In this document: piece after piece, positions 1 through 8,255 of the stretch
Numbering within the stretch: the first letter of the stretch is position 1
Layout of the letters: every line of letters starts with the position of its first letter
Assembly (NCBI RefSeq): GCF_009939225.1
Contig: NZ_JAACJR010000008.1
Span: 1,479,377 to 1,543,376 of the forward strand
DNA from: Sediminibacterium soli
GTDB taxonomy: Bacteria; Bacteroidota; Bacteroidia; Chitinophagales; Chitinophagaceae
Length of the DNA: 64,000 nt
Reading direction: 5' to 3'
Notes under the pieces: model-generated
What the model was told of the DNA's origin: nothing
Seen by the model: only the letters and a program-made list of their open reading frames with translations
Databases searched by the model: none
Position numbers and translations under genes: made by a program

Positions 1-1260
1 TTCCCCGATTGCCTGGGTTTGCAGGTTGCCGATGCTTCCTTCATGGGTATGCTGCAGTTTTGTATCGTAGGTAAACTGTCCCGCTTCGATAGCCATACCC
101 ACCTGCCTGTATGCATCGCGGAATGGAATGCCCTGCAGCACCAGTTTATTTACTTCCTCCACGCTAAAGAGGTACTGGTATTTTTTATCGGACAGCAGGT
201 CTTCCTTAATATTTATATTCGACAGCATCAGCGATGCCATCGACAGGCAGTCTTTCAACGCCTGGAACGCCGGGAATAAGTGTTCTTTTAACAATTGCAG
301 ATCGCGGTGATAACCCGAGGACAGGTTGGTGGTCATCAGCATGATCTCATTGGGCAATGCCTTGATACGGTTGCTATGCGAACGGATAAGTTCGAATACA
401 TCGGGGTTCTTTTTATGCGGCATAATACTTGAACCTGTTGTCAGTTCTGCGGGAAAACTGATAAAATCGAAATTCTGATTCAGGTACAGACAGGCATCCA
501 TGCTGAGCTTTGCCAGTGTATCTGCTATATTGGCCAGGGCCATTGCCGTGATGCGTTCTGCCTTGCCGCGTCCCATCTGCGCATAAACCACATTATAATT
601 CAGGTTGCCAAAACCCAACAGCGCCGTTGTCATGGTTCGGTTGATCGGAAAAGAAGAGCCATATCCCGCAGCTGATCCCAGCGGGTTTTTATTAACCACC
701 TGGTAAGCCCCCTGTAAGGTGATCATATCATCCACCAGGCTTTCTGCATAGGCGCCGAACCAAAGACCGAATGAGGATGGCATGGCCAGTTGCAGGTGTG
801 TGTAGCCGGGAAACAGGTGGGCTTTGTATTTCTCACTTTGCTGCTGCAGCAATCCGAAAAAGGGCTGCACCGCTTCGGCAAGCTCCCTGATTTCGTTACG
901 GAGAAAAAGCTTGATATCTACCAGCACCTGGTCGTTGCGGCTGCGGGCAGAATGTATTTTCTTACCGGTATCACCCAGTTTCTGTGTAAGCAGCAGCTCT
1001 ACCTGGGAATGTATGTCCTCTACATTTTCATCGATGGTAAACGGGCCTTTTTCGATCTGCGTATATATTGTACGCAATTCCGCTACGAGCGAGCTGCATT
1101 CATTTTCTGTCAGCAACCCCACCGAAGCCAGCATTTTTGCATGTGCGATGGAACCCAGCACATCAAAGGGTGCCAGCATCAGGTCAAACTCCCGGTCCCT
1201 GCCCACTGTGAACTGTTCTACCGCTGAAGAAACCGTCGTATTTTTTTGCCAGAGTTTCAT
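1..1260 (-). CDS. argH: Argininosuccinate lyase, 3' end outside the window
   Basis: ArgH cleaves argininosuccinate to arginine and fumarate, the last step of arginine synthesis, in the cytoplasm. The start ATG is at 1260 and 420 residues are visible before the window edge; the family is usually about 440-460 residues, so only the C-terminal tail is missing. The fumarase/aspartase-superfamily signature GSSIMPHKKNP, carrying the catalytic serine loop, is visible at about residues 275-290, and an SARSRNDQ segment lies near residue 105. It follows argE by 17 bases and is the last arginine gene seen in a minus-strand operon that starts near 8969. The open 3' end is only a window effect; the reading frame is unbroken. 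Confidence 0.95.
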   Translation of the reverse strand, partial: MKLWQKNTTVSSAVEQFTVGRDREFDLMLAPFDVLGSIAHAKMLASVGLLTENECSSLVAELRTIYTQIEKGPFTIDENVEDIHSQVELLLTQKLGDTGKKIHSARSRNDQVLVDIKLFLRNEIRELAEAVQPFFGLLQQQSEKYKAHLFPGYTHLQLAMPSSFGLWFGAYAESLVDDMITLQGAYQVVNKNPLGSAAGYGSSFPINRTMTTALLGFGNLNYNVVYAQMGRGKAERITAMALANIADTLAKLSMDACLYLNQNFDFISFPAELTTGSSIMPHKKNPDVFELIRSHSNRIKALPNEIMLMTTNLSSGYHRDLQLLKEHLFPAFQALKDCLSMASLMLSNINIKEDLLSDKKYQYLFSVEEVNKLVLQGIPFRDAYRQVGMAIEAGQFTYDTKLQHTHEGSIGNLQTQAIGE

Positions 1261-1277
1261 GTTGCTTATCGGCGCCG

Positions 1278-2348
1278 CTACAGCAGCTGGTTTAATAGTT
1301 GAATATACAAATCAATCCCGTCCCGGATCTCACCGAGGTGGATGTATTCATCGGCTGTATGACTCCTGGCGCTGTCGCCGGGACCCATTTTCAGTGTGGG
1401 AAAAGGCATCAATGCCTTATCGCTGGTTGTGGGTGAGCCGTAATAGGTACGATTCAGCGCCAGTCCGGCTTTCACCAGCGGGTGATCCATCGGTATGGAG
1501 GTTGAACGCAGCCGGGTGCTCCTCGGCGTCACTTCGCCGGCAACATGCGATTGAATGGTACTTAACACTTCTTCGAATGTATACAGTTCATTCACCCGTG
1601 TATCCACTACAAAATGACATTGAGACGGCACCACGTTATGCGCTTTATTCTCCGTATCGATCACCGTTACGGTCATTTTCACTTCGCCGAGTAATGGCGA
1701 TACTTTTTCAAACCGATGATTCCGGAACCATTCGATATCGGACAGTGCTTTGTACAGTGCGTTCTCGCCCTCTTCGCGTGCCGCATGACCGGCTTTGCCT
1801 GTTGCCGTTACATCCAGTACCAGTAACCCTCTTTCGGCAATAGCCATCTGCATAAGGGTAGGTTCGCCAACAATGCCGCAGGCGATGGCAGGCAGTTCAT
1901 GCACCAGTTTTTCAATGCCATTCAAACCGGATATCTCTTCTTCCGCTGTAGCTGCGAGCACCACGTTATAGGCAAGATCGTTCCGGTTGTAATAATGCAG
2001 GAAAACGGCAATCAATGAAACCAGGCAGCCACCGGCATCGTTGCTGCCAAGGCCGAATAATTTGTCGTCCTTCTCTATCGGTGAGAACGGATCGAGCGTA
2101 TAGGCTTTGTTGGGTTTAACGGTATCGTGGTGCGAATTCAGCAGCAAAGACGGCTTGCTTTCGTCAAAATACCTGTTAACCGCCCATACATTGTTCAGGT
2201 ACCTTTGTGCAGTAACACCTTTTTCCGCCAGGTATGTCTGCAATATCGTGGCGGTTGCATCTTCCTCTTTACTGAAAGAAGGCGTGCTGATGAGTTTATG
2301 CAGCAATGTAAGCGCTTCCTTCTTCAGTATGGTCAGTTGGTCATTCAT
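1278..2348 (-). CDS. argE: M20 metallo-deacylase, N-acyl-citrulline (acetylornithine-type) deacylase
   Basis: A 356-residue M20 peptidase-family hydrolase. Metal ligands are visible: HHDT (residues 73-76), the bridging Asp in SNDAGG (about 104), the EEE cluster (136-138) with the catalytic base, and GEPT (161-164). Because the operon carries an N-acylornithine carbamoyltransferase instead of ordinary ornithine carbamoyltransferase, I infer that the substrate is N-acetyl- or N-succinyl-citrulline, giving citrulline for ArgG, and not acetylornithine. It overlaps argB by four bases (ATGA), which implies translational coupling. LysK- or dapE-like M20 enzymes look similar, but the operon decides the call. 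Confidence 0.88.
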   Translation of the reverse strand: MNDQLTILKKEALTLLHKLISTPSFSKEEDATATILQTYLAEKGVTAQRYLNNVWAVNRYFDESKPSLLLNSHHDTVKPNKAYTLDPFSPIEKDDKLFGLGSNDAGGCLVSLIAVFLHYYNRNDLAYNVVLAATAEEEISGLNGIEKLVHELPAIACGIVGEPTLMQMAIAERGLLVLDVTATGKAGHAAREEGENALYKALSDIEWFRNHRFEKVSPLLGEVKMTVTVIDTENKAHNVVPSQCHFVVDTRVNELYTFEEVLSTIQSHVAGEVTPRSTRLRSTSIPMDHPLVKAGLALNRTYYGSPTTSDKALMPFPTLKMGPGDSARSHTADEYIHLGEIRDGIDLYIQLLNQLL

Positions 2349-3127
2349 TGGGTTATGGTTGTGCCGGTTGTACCCGCGATCAGTTCGTGTAATTCTTCCG
2401 CCTTGCCGATTATCACTTTATCAACACCGTTCTGCAATGCCGAAAAAGCGTTATCGAGTTTGGGTATCATACCCGCAAAAATGCGCTGCTGCTGTTTGAG
2501 CGCAGCGTAGGCGTCAGGGTCTATCCGGGATACGACAGAGTTATCGTCTTCCACATCCAGCAGCACGCCTTTTTTCTCGAAGGAATAAATCAGCTGTACG
2601 CGGTAGCTCGTACTCATCGCTTTTGCGATCTCCTGTGCAATGGTATCTGCATTTGTATTCAGCAAAATTCCGTTGCCATCATGTGTAATAGGTGCCGCTA
2701 CCACTACCAGGTCCTGCTCGAGAACGCTGCGAAGAAATTTTTCGTTCACGGTATCAATATCGCCCACAAAACCGTAGTCGATCGAGGGATGCTGGCGTTT
2801 GTGTGCCCTGATCAGGTTGGCATCTGCACCGGAAAGACCGATGGCGTTTGCGCCGTTTGCCTGTAAACGGGCTACGATATTTTTATTGATGTACCCGGCG
2901 TAAACCATCGTTACGATCCGGAGGGTTTCGGCATCGGTGATCCTTCTTCCATCCACCATCTGCTGTTCAACACCCATTTTCTGCGCAAGCTGTGTGGCCA
3001 GTTTGCCGCCGCCGTGCACCAGTATTTTTTTGCCGGGCAGACTGGCAAACGAGGCAAGGAATGCATGCAAAGCCTCTTCCCTGTCAATGATGTTGCCGCC
3101 GATCTTTATAATATACAGTGTTTCCAA
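2345..3127 (-). CDS. argB: Acetylglutamate kinase (N-acyl-glutamate kinase)
   Basis: ArgB phosphorylates N-acyl-glutamate, the second step of the pathway. This is a 260-residue amino-acid-kinase-fold protein with the N-terminal glycine loop IKIGGNII at residues 7-14, HGGGK at about 38-42, and a C-terminal nucleotide-binding half. The start codon appears to be TTG at 3127, because the protein begins directly at the conserved first strand. It lacks the N-terminal helix found in hexameric arginine-inhibited kinases, so direct feedback inhibition by arginine looks less likely (inference). It lies 6 bases after argF' and overlaps argE. Confidence 0.93.
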   Translation of the reverse strand: METLYIIKIGGNIIDREEALHAFLASFASLPGKKILVHGGGKLATQLAQKMGVEQQMVDGRRITDAETLRIVTMVYAGYINKNIVARLQANGANAIGLSGADANLIRAHKRQHPSIDYGFVGDIDTVNEKFLRSVLEQDLVVVAAPITHDGNGILLNTNADTIAQEIAKAMSTSYRVQLIYSFEKKGVLLDVEDDNSVVSRIDPDAYAALKQQQRIFAGMIPKLDNAFSALQNGVDKVIIGKAEELHELIAGTTGTTITQ

Positions 3128-3133
3128 GTTTGC

Positions 3134-4102
3134 TTATTTATGTTTCAGTATTTCGCTCAATACCGCCTGCGCCGCCCATACGCGGTTGCCTGCCTGTTTG
3201 GTTACCAGGCTGTGCGCACTGTCCAGCACCTCATCGCTTAATTCCACATTTCGCCTTACGGGCAGACAATGCATGACTTTTGCGTTGTTGGTGAGTTTCA
3301 GTTTTTCTTCTGTCAGCATCCATTCCGGGTCGTTCTCGTACACTTTACCATAATCGGTAAAGGTGCTCCAGTTCTTTACATAGATAAAATCAGCATCTTT
3401 CAATGCAGCGTCCTGATCGTGTGTAATGAAAGCCCCTTTGGTAAACACTTCCGAGAGTTCATAGTCCTGCGGGTGGGTGATCACAAAATCCGCTTCGCCC
3501 CAGGCGTTGATCCATTGTGCAAAGCTGTTGGCAACGCATTGCGGCAATGCTTTTATATGCGGCGCCCAGGTAAGAACGATCTTCGGTTTCGATTTGCCCC
3601 TAAGCGTTCTCTGCTGCAGCGCTTCGGTGATGGTAACAATATCCGTAAGGGACTGCAGGGGATGCAGTGTAGCGCTTTCGAGGCTCACCACCGGCACTCC
3701 TGCATACCTGATAAACTGGTTAATAAACATTTCGCTGTAGTCGTCTTCCTTATTCTTTAACGAGGGGAATGTACGTATGCAGAGAATGTCGAAATACTGA
3801 CCCAGTATCGGCGCTGCATCTTTTACGTGTTCCACGGTATTGCCGCTCATAATGGCGCCTTCCTCGAATTCCAGCGCCCATCCCTCTTTGTCCACGTTGA
3901 AAACGATGGCTTCCATACCCAGGTTCTTCGCCGCCACCTGCGTGCTCAGACGCGTGCGCAGACTGGGGTTCAGGAACAGCAACCCGATCCGCTTATCGGC
4001 GCCAAGCTGCCTGTCTGCAAAGGGGTTGGCCTTATACATCAATGCCTTCTTTGCGAGCGCATTGATATCGGTAACGTCTTTTACGGAGATAAACTGGTTC
4101 AT
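3134..4102 (-). CDS. argF': N-acylornithine carbamoyltransferase, probably succinylornithine type
   Basis: Transfers the carbamoyl group of carbamoyl phosphate to N-acyl-ornithine, giving N-acyl-citrulline. The 322-residue protein has carbamoyltransferase motifs SLRTR (47-51), HPLQ (about 150) and HCLPVRRN near the C terminus. The block GAIMSGNTVEH (82-92) is typical of the acetyl/succinyl-ornithine branch and not of ordinary OTC. Residue 90 is Val, at the position known to set acyl specificity (Glu in Xanthomonas acetylornithine enzyme, Pro in Bacteroides succinylornithine enzyme), which favours succinylornithine. A -7-like box on the minus strand (TACTTTTG, 4117-4124) sits 14 bases upstream of the ATG, so this gene may also have its own promoter. 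Confidence 0.93.
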   Translation of the reverse strand: MNQFISVKDVTDINALAKKALMYKANPFADRQLGADKRIGLLFLNPSLRTRLSTQVAAKNLGMEAIVFNVDKEGWALEFEEGAIMSGNTVEHVKDAAPILGQYFDILCIRTFPSLKNKEDDYSEMFINQFIRYAGVPVVSLESATLHPLQSLTDIVTITEALQQRTLRGKSKPKIVLTWAPHIKALPQCVANSFAQWINAWGEADFVITHPQDYELSEVFTKGAFITHDQDAALKDADFIYVKNWSTFTDYGKVYENDPEWMLTEEKLKLTNNAKVMHCLPVRRNVELSDEVLDSAHSLVTKQAGNRVWAAQAVLSEILKHK

Positions 4103-4116
4103 GGTAATGTAACATT

Positions 4117-4124
4117 CAAAAGTA
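4117..4124 (-). promoter_or_regulatory. Candidate -7 box upstream of argF'
   Basis: The minus strand reads TACTTTTG, matching the Bacteroidota -7 consensus TAnnTTTG, 14 bases before the argF' ATG. I do not see a clear -33 TTG at the usual distance, so this is only a candidate internal promoter of the arginine operon. The 127-base argD-argF' gap is AT-rich and otherwise unremarkable. Confidence 0.35.
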
Positions 4125-4229
4125 AAAATTCAAAAAACAGTTGATAAACTATTCCAGCTGCGGTTCCGGTCGCTGTGTCCATTGCTGCAACCACTGCCGT
4201 TTTTTTTAGACATCGTCTTCCGTAGCTGC

Positions 4230-5399
4230 TCAGGTGTTGGCATTAAGCCCTACACTTTCTGCCCTGAGCGACACAATGGCTTCCTGCAATGCCTCGAGGA
4301 AACTGTCTATCTGCTCGCGGGTGACGGCAAGTGATGGCAGCAGCCGGATAACATTGGGTTTGGCTTCGCCTGTGAATATCCTGTATTCGGTCAGCAGTGT
4401 TTTTCTCAGGTTCTTCAATTCCTCGGTGGTATCGAACCCGATCATCAGGCCTTTGCCGCGCACGTTCTGAATACCGTCTATATGTCTCAGGCTTTCCATA
4501 AGGTAGTTACCCAGTTCTTTTGCCGTTTCTATCAGTTTTTCATCTTCGATCACTTCCAGTACAGCAAGCGCGGCCGCACAGGCGAGCTGGTTACCGCCGA
4601 ATGTAGTGCCAAGCATACCGAATTTTGGTTTGATATGCGGAGCGATCAGTATGCCTGCAACAGGAAACCCGTTACCCATACCTTTTGCCATGGTATAAAT
4701 GTCTGCATTCACGCCGGCATGATCGTGCGAAAAGAATTCACCGCTCCTGCCATAACCGCATTGCACGCTGTCGGCAATAAATACCGCGCCATGCTGGTCG
4801 CATAGCTGCCTGATCAGCTTCAGGAATGAGTCAGCGGCAACATTGATGCCGCCCACGCCCTGTATGCCTTCAATGATCACAGATGAAATCCCATTGCCCT
4901 GCTTCTCAAAACATTCCTGCAATGCCTGTTCATCATTAAAGGGAAGGAAGATTATATTATCCGTTTGGTTAACGGGCGCCACTATCGCGGGATTATCGGT
5001 TGCAGCCACTGCGAGGGAAGTTCTTCCGTGAAAAGACTTACTGAATGCAATGATCTTTTTTCTTCCGTTGCAGAAAGAAGCCAGTTTCAGTGCGTTTTCA
5101 TTGGCTTCTGCGCCGCTGTTGCATAGAAAAAGCTGGTAATCGGCTTTGCCGCTTACTTTGCCGAGTTTGTCGGCCAGTTCTTTCTGTATCGGTATGATCA
5201 CCGAATTGGAATAGAATGCGATCTTCTCCAGCTGGTCTTCGATGCGTTTTACCCATCGCGGATGTGTATGGCCGATACTGATCACTGCGTGACCGCCATA
5301 CATATCCAGGTACTGCGTACCATTTTCATCCCATACATAAGAGCCTTTGGCCTTTGTGATGGCGATGTTGTTGAGTGGATAAACGTCGAAGAGTTTCAT
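4230..5399 (-). CDS. argD: Acetylornithine/succinylornithine aminotransferase
   Basis: A PLP-dependent class-III aminotransferase of 389 residues that converts N-acyl-glutamate semialdehyde to N-acyl-ornithine using glutamate as amino donor. The Schiff-base lysine is in TMAKGMGNGFP at about residue 238; the cofactor segments CNSGAEANE (about 92-100) and SVQCGYGRSG (about 210-220) are also seen. Length is normal for ArgD (about 375-400). It stands between the argC-argD repeat region and argF'. Ornithine or GABA aminotransferases are related, but the operon context supports ArgD. Confidence 0.93.
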   Translation of the reverse strand: MKLFDVYPLNNIAITKAKGSYVWDENGTQYLDMYGGHAVISIGHTHPRWVKRIEDQLEKIAFYSNSVIIPIQKELADKLGKVSGKADYQLFLCNSGAEANENALKLASFCNGRKKIIAFSKSFHGRTSLAVAATDNPAIVAPVNQTDNIIFLPFNDEQALQECFEKQGNGISSVIIEGIQGVGGINVAADSFLKLIRQLCDQHGAVFIADSVQCGYGRSGEFFSHDHAGVNADIYTMAKGMGNGFPVAGILIAPHIKPKFGMLGTTFGGNQLACAAALAVLEVIEDEKLIETAKELGNYLMESLRHIDGIQNVRGKGLMIGFDTTEELKNLRKTLLTEYRIFTGEAKPNVIRLLPSLAVTREQIDSFLEALQEAIVSLRAESVGLNANT

Positions 5400-5436
5400 G
5401 TTCGCTATTATTGGTGTTTGTTATTTTTTATTGCCG

Positions 5437-5604
5437 CTGTTGGTCGCCCGACCAACAGCTATGCCGCATAAATCTTTTCAAATTCTGTTCGCTTGCCGAC
5501 GCATCCAGGTTGTTGGTCCGGCGACCAACAGCTATGCCGATAACCCTTTTCAAATTCAGTTGGCTTACCGCCGCACCCTGGTTTGCTGGTCGGGCGACCA
5601 GCAA
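5437..5604. repeat. Tandem REP-like palindromic repeat between argC and argD
   Basis: Three palindromes with the core TTGGTCG/CGACCAA or the close variant CTGGTCG/CGACCAG occur at 5437-5458 (10-bp arms, 2-base centre), 5511-5530 (8-bp arms) and 5583-5604 (10-bp arms). They lie in a roughly 73-base tandem repeat: a 17-base word at 5450-5466 recurs exactly at 5523-5539, and the spacer TTTTCAAATTC recurs with it. This fills most of the 235-base gap between the end of argC and the start of argD. Each palindrome could form an RNA hairpin inside the operon transcript. No ORF or transposase is associated. Confidence 0.75.
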
Positions 5605-5634
5605 CGGCAGCGACCAACAACGGCGGGACTGCCT

Positions 5635-6618
5635 CTAAAAAGCGGCCGGTTTCAAACGCAATCCCGTGGTCTCATCAAAGCCAAACAGGAGATTCATGTT
5701 CTGCACGGCCTGGCCGCTGGCTCCTTTCAGCAGGTTGTCTATCGCCGAATGAATTGCCAGTTTATCGCCCTGTTTTTCTATATGAATCAGGCATTTGTTG
5801 GTATTCACCACCTGTTTCAGGTCGATCATTTTATCAAGTACATGGGTAAATGCCTGACCTGCATAAAACAGTTCATACATACTTTGCAGTTCGGCCACAT
5901 CCAATGCACAATGCACGATAGAGGTAACATAAATACCGCGTGCAAAATCTCCTCTCCAGGGCACAAAATGCACATGCGCCTTTGTATCCTCCTGCAACTG
6001 CCGCAGGCTCTGGTGTATCTCGTTGATGTGCTGATGCTGCAGTGTTTTGTATGCCTGTACATTGTTGGCTCGCCAGCTGAAATGAGATGTGGCGTTCAAT
6101 CCCTGTCCCGCACCTGTTGAACCGGTAATGCCTGTTGTGTACACTTCGCCCAGGATGCCTCTTTTGGCAAGCGGTAACAGCCCAAGCTGGATTGCGGTGG
6201 CAAAACAACCGGGATTGGCAATATTTTTTGCGTCCCTGATGGCTTCCCGGTTCAGTTCGGGCAGACCGTATACAAATTTTCTGTTTTCACCCGAGGTATC
6301 GCGGCTCTTCAGGCGAAAATCCTGCGAAAGATCGATCACTTTCACATTGTCTGCCACAGGGTTCTGGTCAAGGAATTTTTTTGCATCGCCATGACCAACA
6401 CAGAGGAACAGCACATCGATATCATTACTGAGTTTGTCGGTGAACAGCATATCCGTATCGCCGGCAAGATCTGCATGTATCCTGGTCACAGGATTGCCTG
6501 CGTTACTGCTGCTGTTGATGAATGCGATCTCTGCCTGCGGGTGATTGATCAGTAACCTGATCATTTCTCCGCCCGTATAACCTGCACCGCCTACAATACC
6601 TGCTTTGATCTTTTTCAT
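5635..6618 (-). CDS. argC: N-acetyl-gamma-glutamyl-phosphate reductase
   Basis: ArgC reduces N-acyl-glutamyl phosphate to the semialdehyde with NADPH. The protein of about 327 residues starts with a Rossmann glycine motif GIVGGAGYTGGE (residues 6-17) and has the catalytic cysteine in NPGCFATA at about residue 135. I use the ATG at 6618 because it begins right before the Rossmann strand; an in-frame ATG at 6636 would add six residues. It is the third biosynthetic gene of the operon after argG and the cupin. The semialdehyde-dehydrogenase dimerisation half is complete. Confidence 0.94.
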   Translation of the reverse strand: MKKIKAGIVGGAGYTGGEMIRLLINHPQAEIAFINSSSNAGNPVTRIHADLAGDTDMLFTDKLSNDIDVLFLCVGHGDAKKFLDQNPVADNVKVIDLSQDFRLKSRDTSGENRKFVYGLPELNREAIRDAKNIANPGCFATAIQLGLLPLAKRGILGEVYTTGITGSTGAGQGLNATSHFSWRANNVQAYKTLQHQHINEIHQSLRQLQEDTKAHVHFVPWRGDFARGIYVTSIVHCALDVAELQSMYELFYAGQAFTHVLDKMIDLKQVVNTNKCLIHIEKQGDKLAIHSAIDNLLKGASGQAVQNMNLLFGFDETTGLRLKPAAF

Positions 6619-6688
6619 CTTTTGTCTTTTTTGCATTTGCCGCCGGAATCGCTTCCGGTGAACTTAGCTTCTCAAGCGATTCTTATAA

Positions 6689-7033
6689 CTATATATTGTA
6701 TCTGTCACCAGCAGCCGAAGGCTGCGATGCCAGTATGAATTCAATATCCGTTTGTGTATGATTGATGATCCGGTGTTTTGTGCCGGGTTCTATGTGCAAG
6801 CCTTCGTTTTCCTTAACCAGGATATGTTTTTCTTCCACTTCAAAACTGGCTTCCCCTTTCAGCAGAAAGAAGAACTGCTGCGCGTGCCGGTGATAATGCA
6901 ATGCTTCCGCCGTGCCGGCTGGCATTCTCTCCTGTTTTACCGATAAGGCCGGACTGTCTACAAAGTTCCACCCGTCGCAACCATTACCCCATTGGTAATG
7001 CTTCAGCGGCTGATCTTTGGAAACAGTTATCAT
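6689..7033 (-). CDS. Small cupin-domain protein coupled to argG
   Basis: A 114-residue single-domain cupin. The first cupin motif shows HYHRHAQQFFFLLKGEA (about 44-60), with His residues spaced as metal ligands, and the second shows PGTKHRIIN (about 83-91). Its ATG overlaps the argG stop (ATGA at 7030-7033), so it is translated together with argG. No known step of arginine synthesis needs a cupin. It could be a metal-dependent enzyme, a metabolite repair protein or a binding regulator; I cannot tell which. The family fold is clear but the function is not. Confidence 0.8.
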   Translation of the reverse strand: MITVSKDQPLKHYQWGNGCDGWNFVDSPALSVKQERMPAGTAEALHYHRHAQQFFFLLKGEASFEVEEKHILVKENEGLHIEPGTKHRIINHTQTDIEFILASQPSAAGDRYNI

Positions 7034-8241
7034 TTTTCCGTTTCTTTAATGTTGTGATAGATCGATGTCTGGTTACCGAATATCTTGGAGAATCCTCTCA
7101 CATCCTCACCGCTCCAGCCACTGTTCATTTCGCCGTATTTTCCGAATTTGCTGCTCATCAGGTCAAATTTCGATTCGATGCCGATTACCTGGAAACGGTA
7201 GGGATAGAGCTGTACAAATACCTCGCCGGTTACGTTTTCCTGCGAGTTGGCAAGGAATGCTTCGATGTCGCGCATTACCGGGTCGAGTATCTGTCCTTCG
7301 TGCAGCCAGTTACCGTAGAACTGCGCCAGCTGGTCCTTCCAGCCCAGCTGCCATTTGGTGAGCACATGTTTTTCCAATGCATGGTGTGCCTTCAGTATCA
7401 CCATCGGCGCCGCAGCTTCAAAACCTACCCGGCCTTTGATACCGATGATCGTATCGCCCACATGAATATCCCTGCCGATGCCATAAGGGCCTGCAATGGT
7501 CTGGAGGTGCTGGATCGCTTTGGCAGGGTGATCAAAGGACTGGTCGTTTACCGATACCAGTTCTCCTTTATGAAACCCGAGTTTCAGTTCTTCCGTTCCT
7601 GTTTTGGTTACCTGCGTAGGCCATGCTTCTTCGGGCAGCATGCCTTTGGACTGCAATGTTTCCCTTCCGCCAACGCTGGTGCCCCAGAGCCCCTTATTGA
7701 TGGAATAGGCCGCTTTTGCGAAGTTCATATCCACTCCTTTTTTCTTCAGGTACTCGATCTCCGCTTCGCGGCTCAGTTTCAGATCGCGTATGGGAGTAAT
7801 GATCTCCACGCCCGGTATCATGATATGAAAAATCATATCGAACCTTACTTGGTCGTTACCTGCACCGGTGCTGCCGTGCGCCACGGCGATGGCGTTCAGT
7901 TTTTTGGCGTGTTCTGCAATATGCAGCGCCTGGCTCAGTCTTTCAGCGCTTACGCTTAGCGGGTAGGTATTGTTCTTAAGTACATTGCCGTATACCAGGT
8001 ATTTGATGATACTGTCGTAATACGACTGTACCGCGTTAACGGTGGTATGTGTTTTTACGCCCAGTGCATAGGCATGTTTCTCCACCTGCACCAGTTCTTC
8101 CTCGCTGAAACCGCCGGTATTGACGATCACGCTATGCACTTCATAGCCTTTATCTTCTGTCAGGTATTTTACACAAAATGAAGTATCCAGTCCGCCGCTG
8201 AACCCCAGCACTACCACACCGCCCTGTTTGTTGTCCGCCAT
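7030..8241 (-). CDS. argG: Argininosuccinate synthase
   Basis: Condenses citrulline and aspartate with ATP. The 403-residue length is typical of the family. The PP-loop ATP pyrophosphatase motif LGFSGGLDTS is at residues 12-21, followed by the HGSTGAGNDQVRF block (about 120-132) that binds citrulline and aspartate. The start ATG at 8241 is 14 bases downstream of the GNAT stop. It overlaps the following cupin gene by four bases. Reading frame and motifs are intact. Confidence 0.96.
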   Translation of the reverse strand: MADNKQGGVVVLGFSGGLDTSFCVKYLTEDKGYEVHSVIVNTGGFSEEELVQVEKHAYALGVKTHTTVNAVQSYYDSIIKYLVYGNVLKNNTYPLSVSAERLSQALHIAEHAKKLNAIAVAHGSTGAGNDQVRFDMIFHIMIPGVEIITPIRDLKLSREAEIEYLKKKGVDMNFAKAAYSINKGLWGTSVGGRETLQSKGMLPEEAWPTQVTKTGTEELKLGFHKGELVSVNDQSFDHPAKAIQHLQTIAGPYGIGRDIHVGDTIIGIKGRVGFEAAAPMVILKAHHALEKHVLTKWQLGWKDQLAQFYGNWLHEGQILDPVMRDIEAFLANSQENVTGEVFVQLYPYRFQVIGIESKFDLMSSKFGKYGEMNSGWSGEDVRGFSKIFGNQTSIYHNIKETEK

Positions 8242-8255
8242 AAATAGTCAGTTTA

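Noticed and set aside
5437..5604. Possible CRISPR array
   Set aside because: Repeats are palindromic, only two to three copies, with similar and not unique spacers, and no cas genes are near.
5398..6120. Plus-strand 240-codon frame through the palindromic repeats and argC
   Set aside because: It is antisense to intact argC and passes through repeats; no protein family is recognisable.
6901..7959. Plus-strand 352-codon frame opposite argG
   Set aside because: Antisense shadow of argG, whose PP-loop and substrate motifs are unmistakable.
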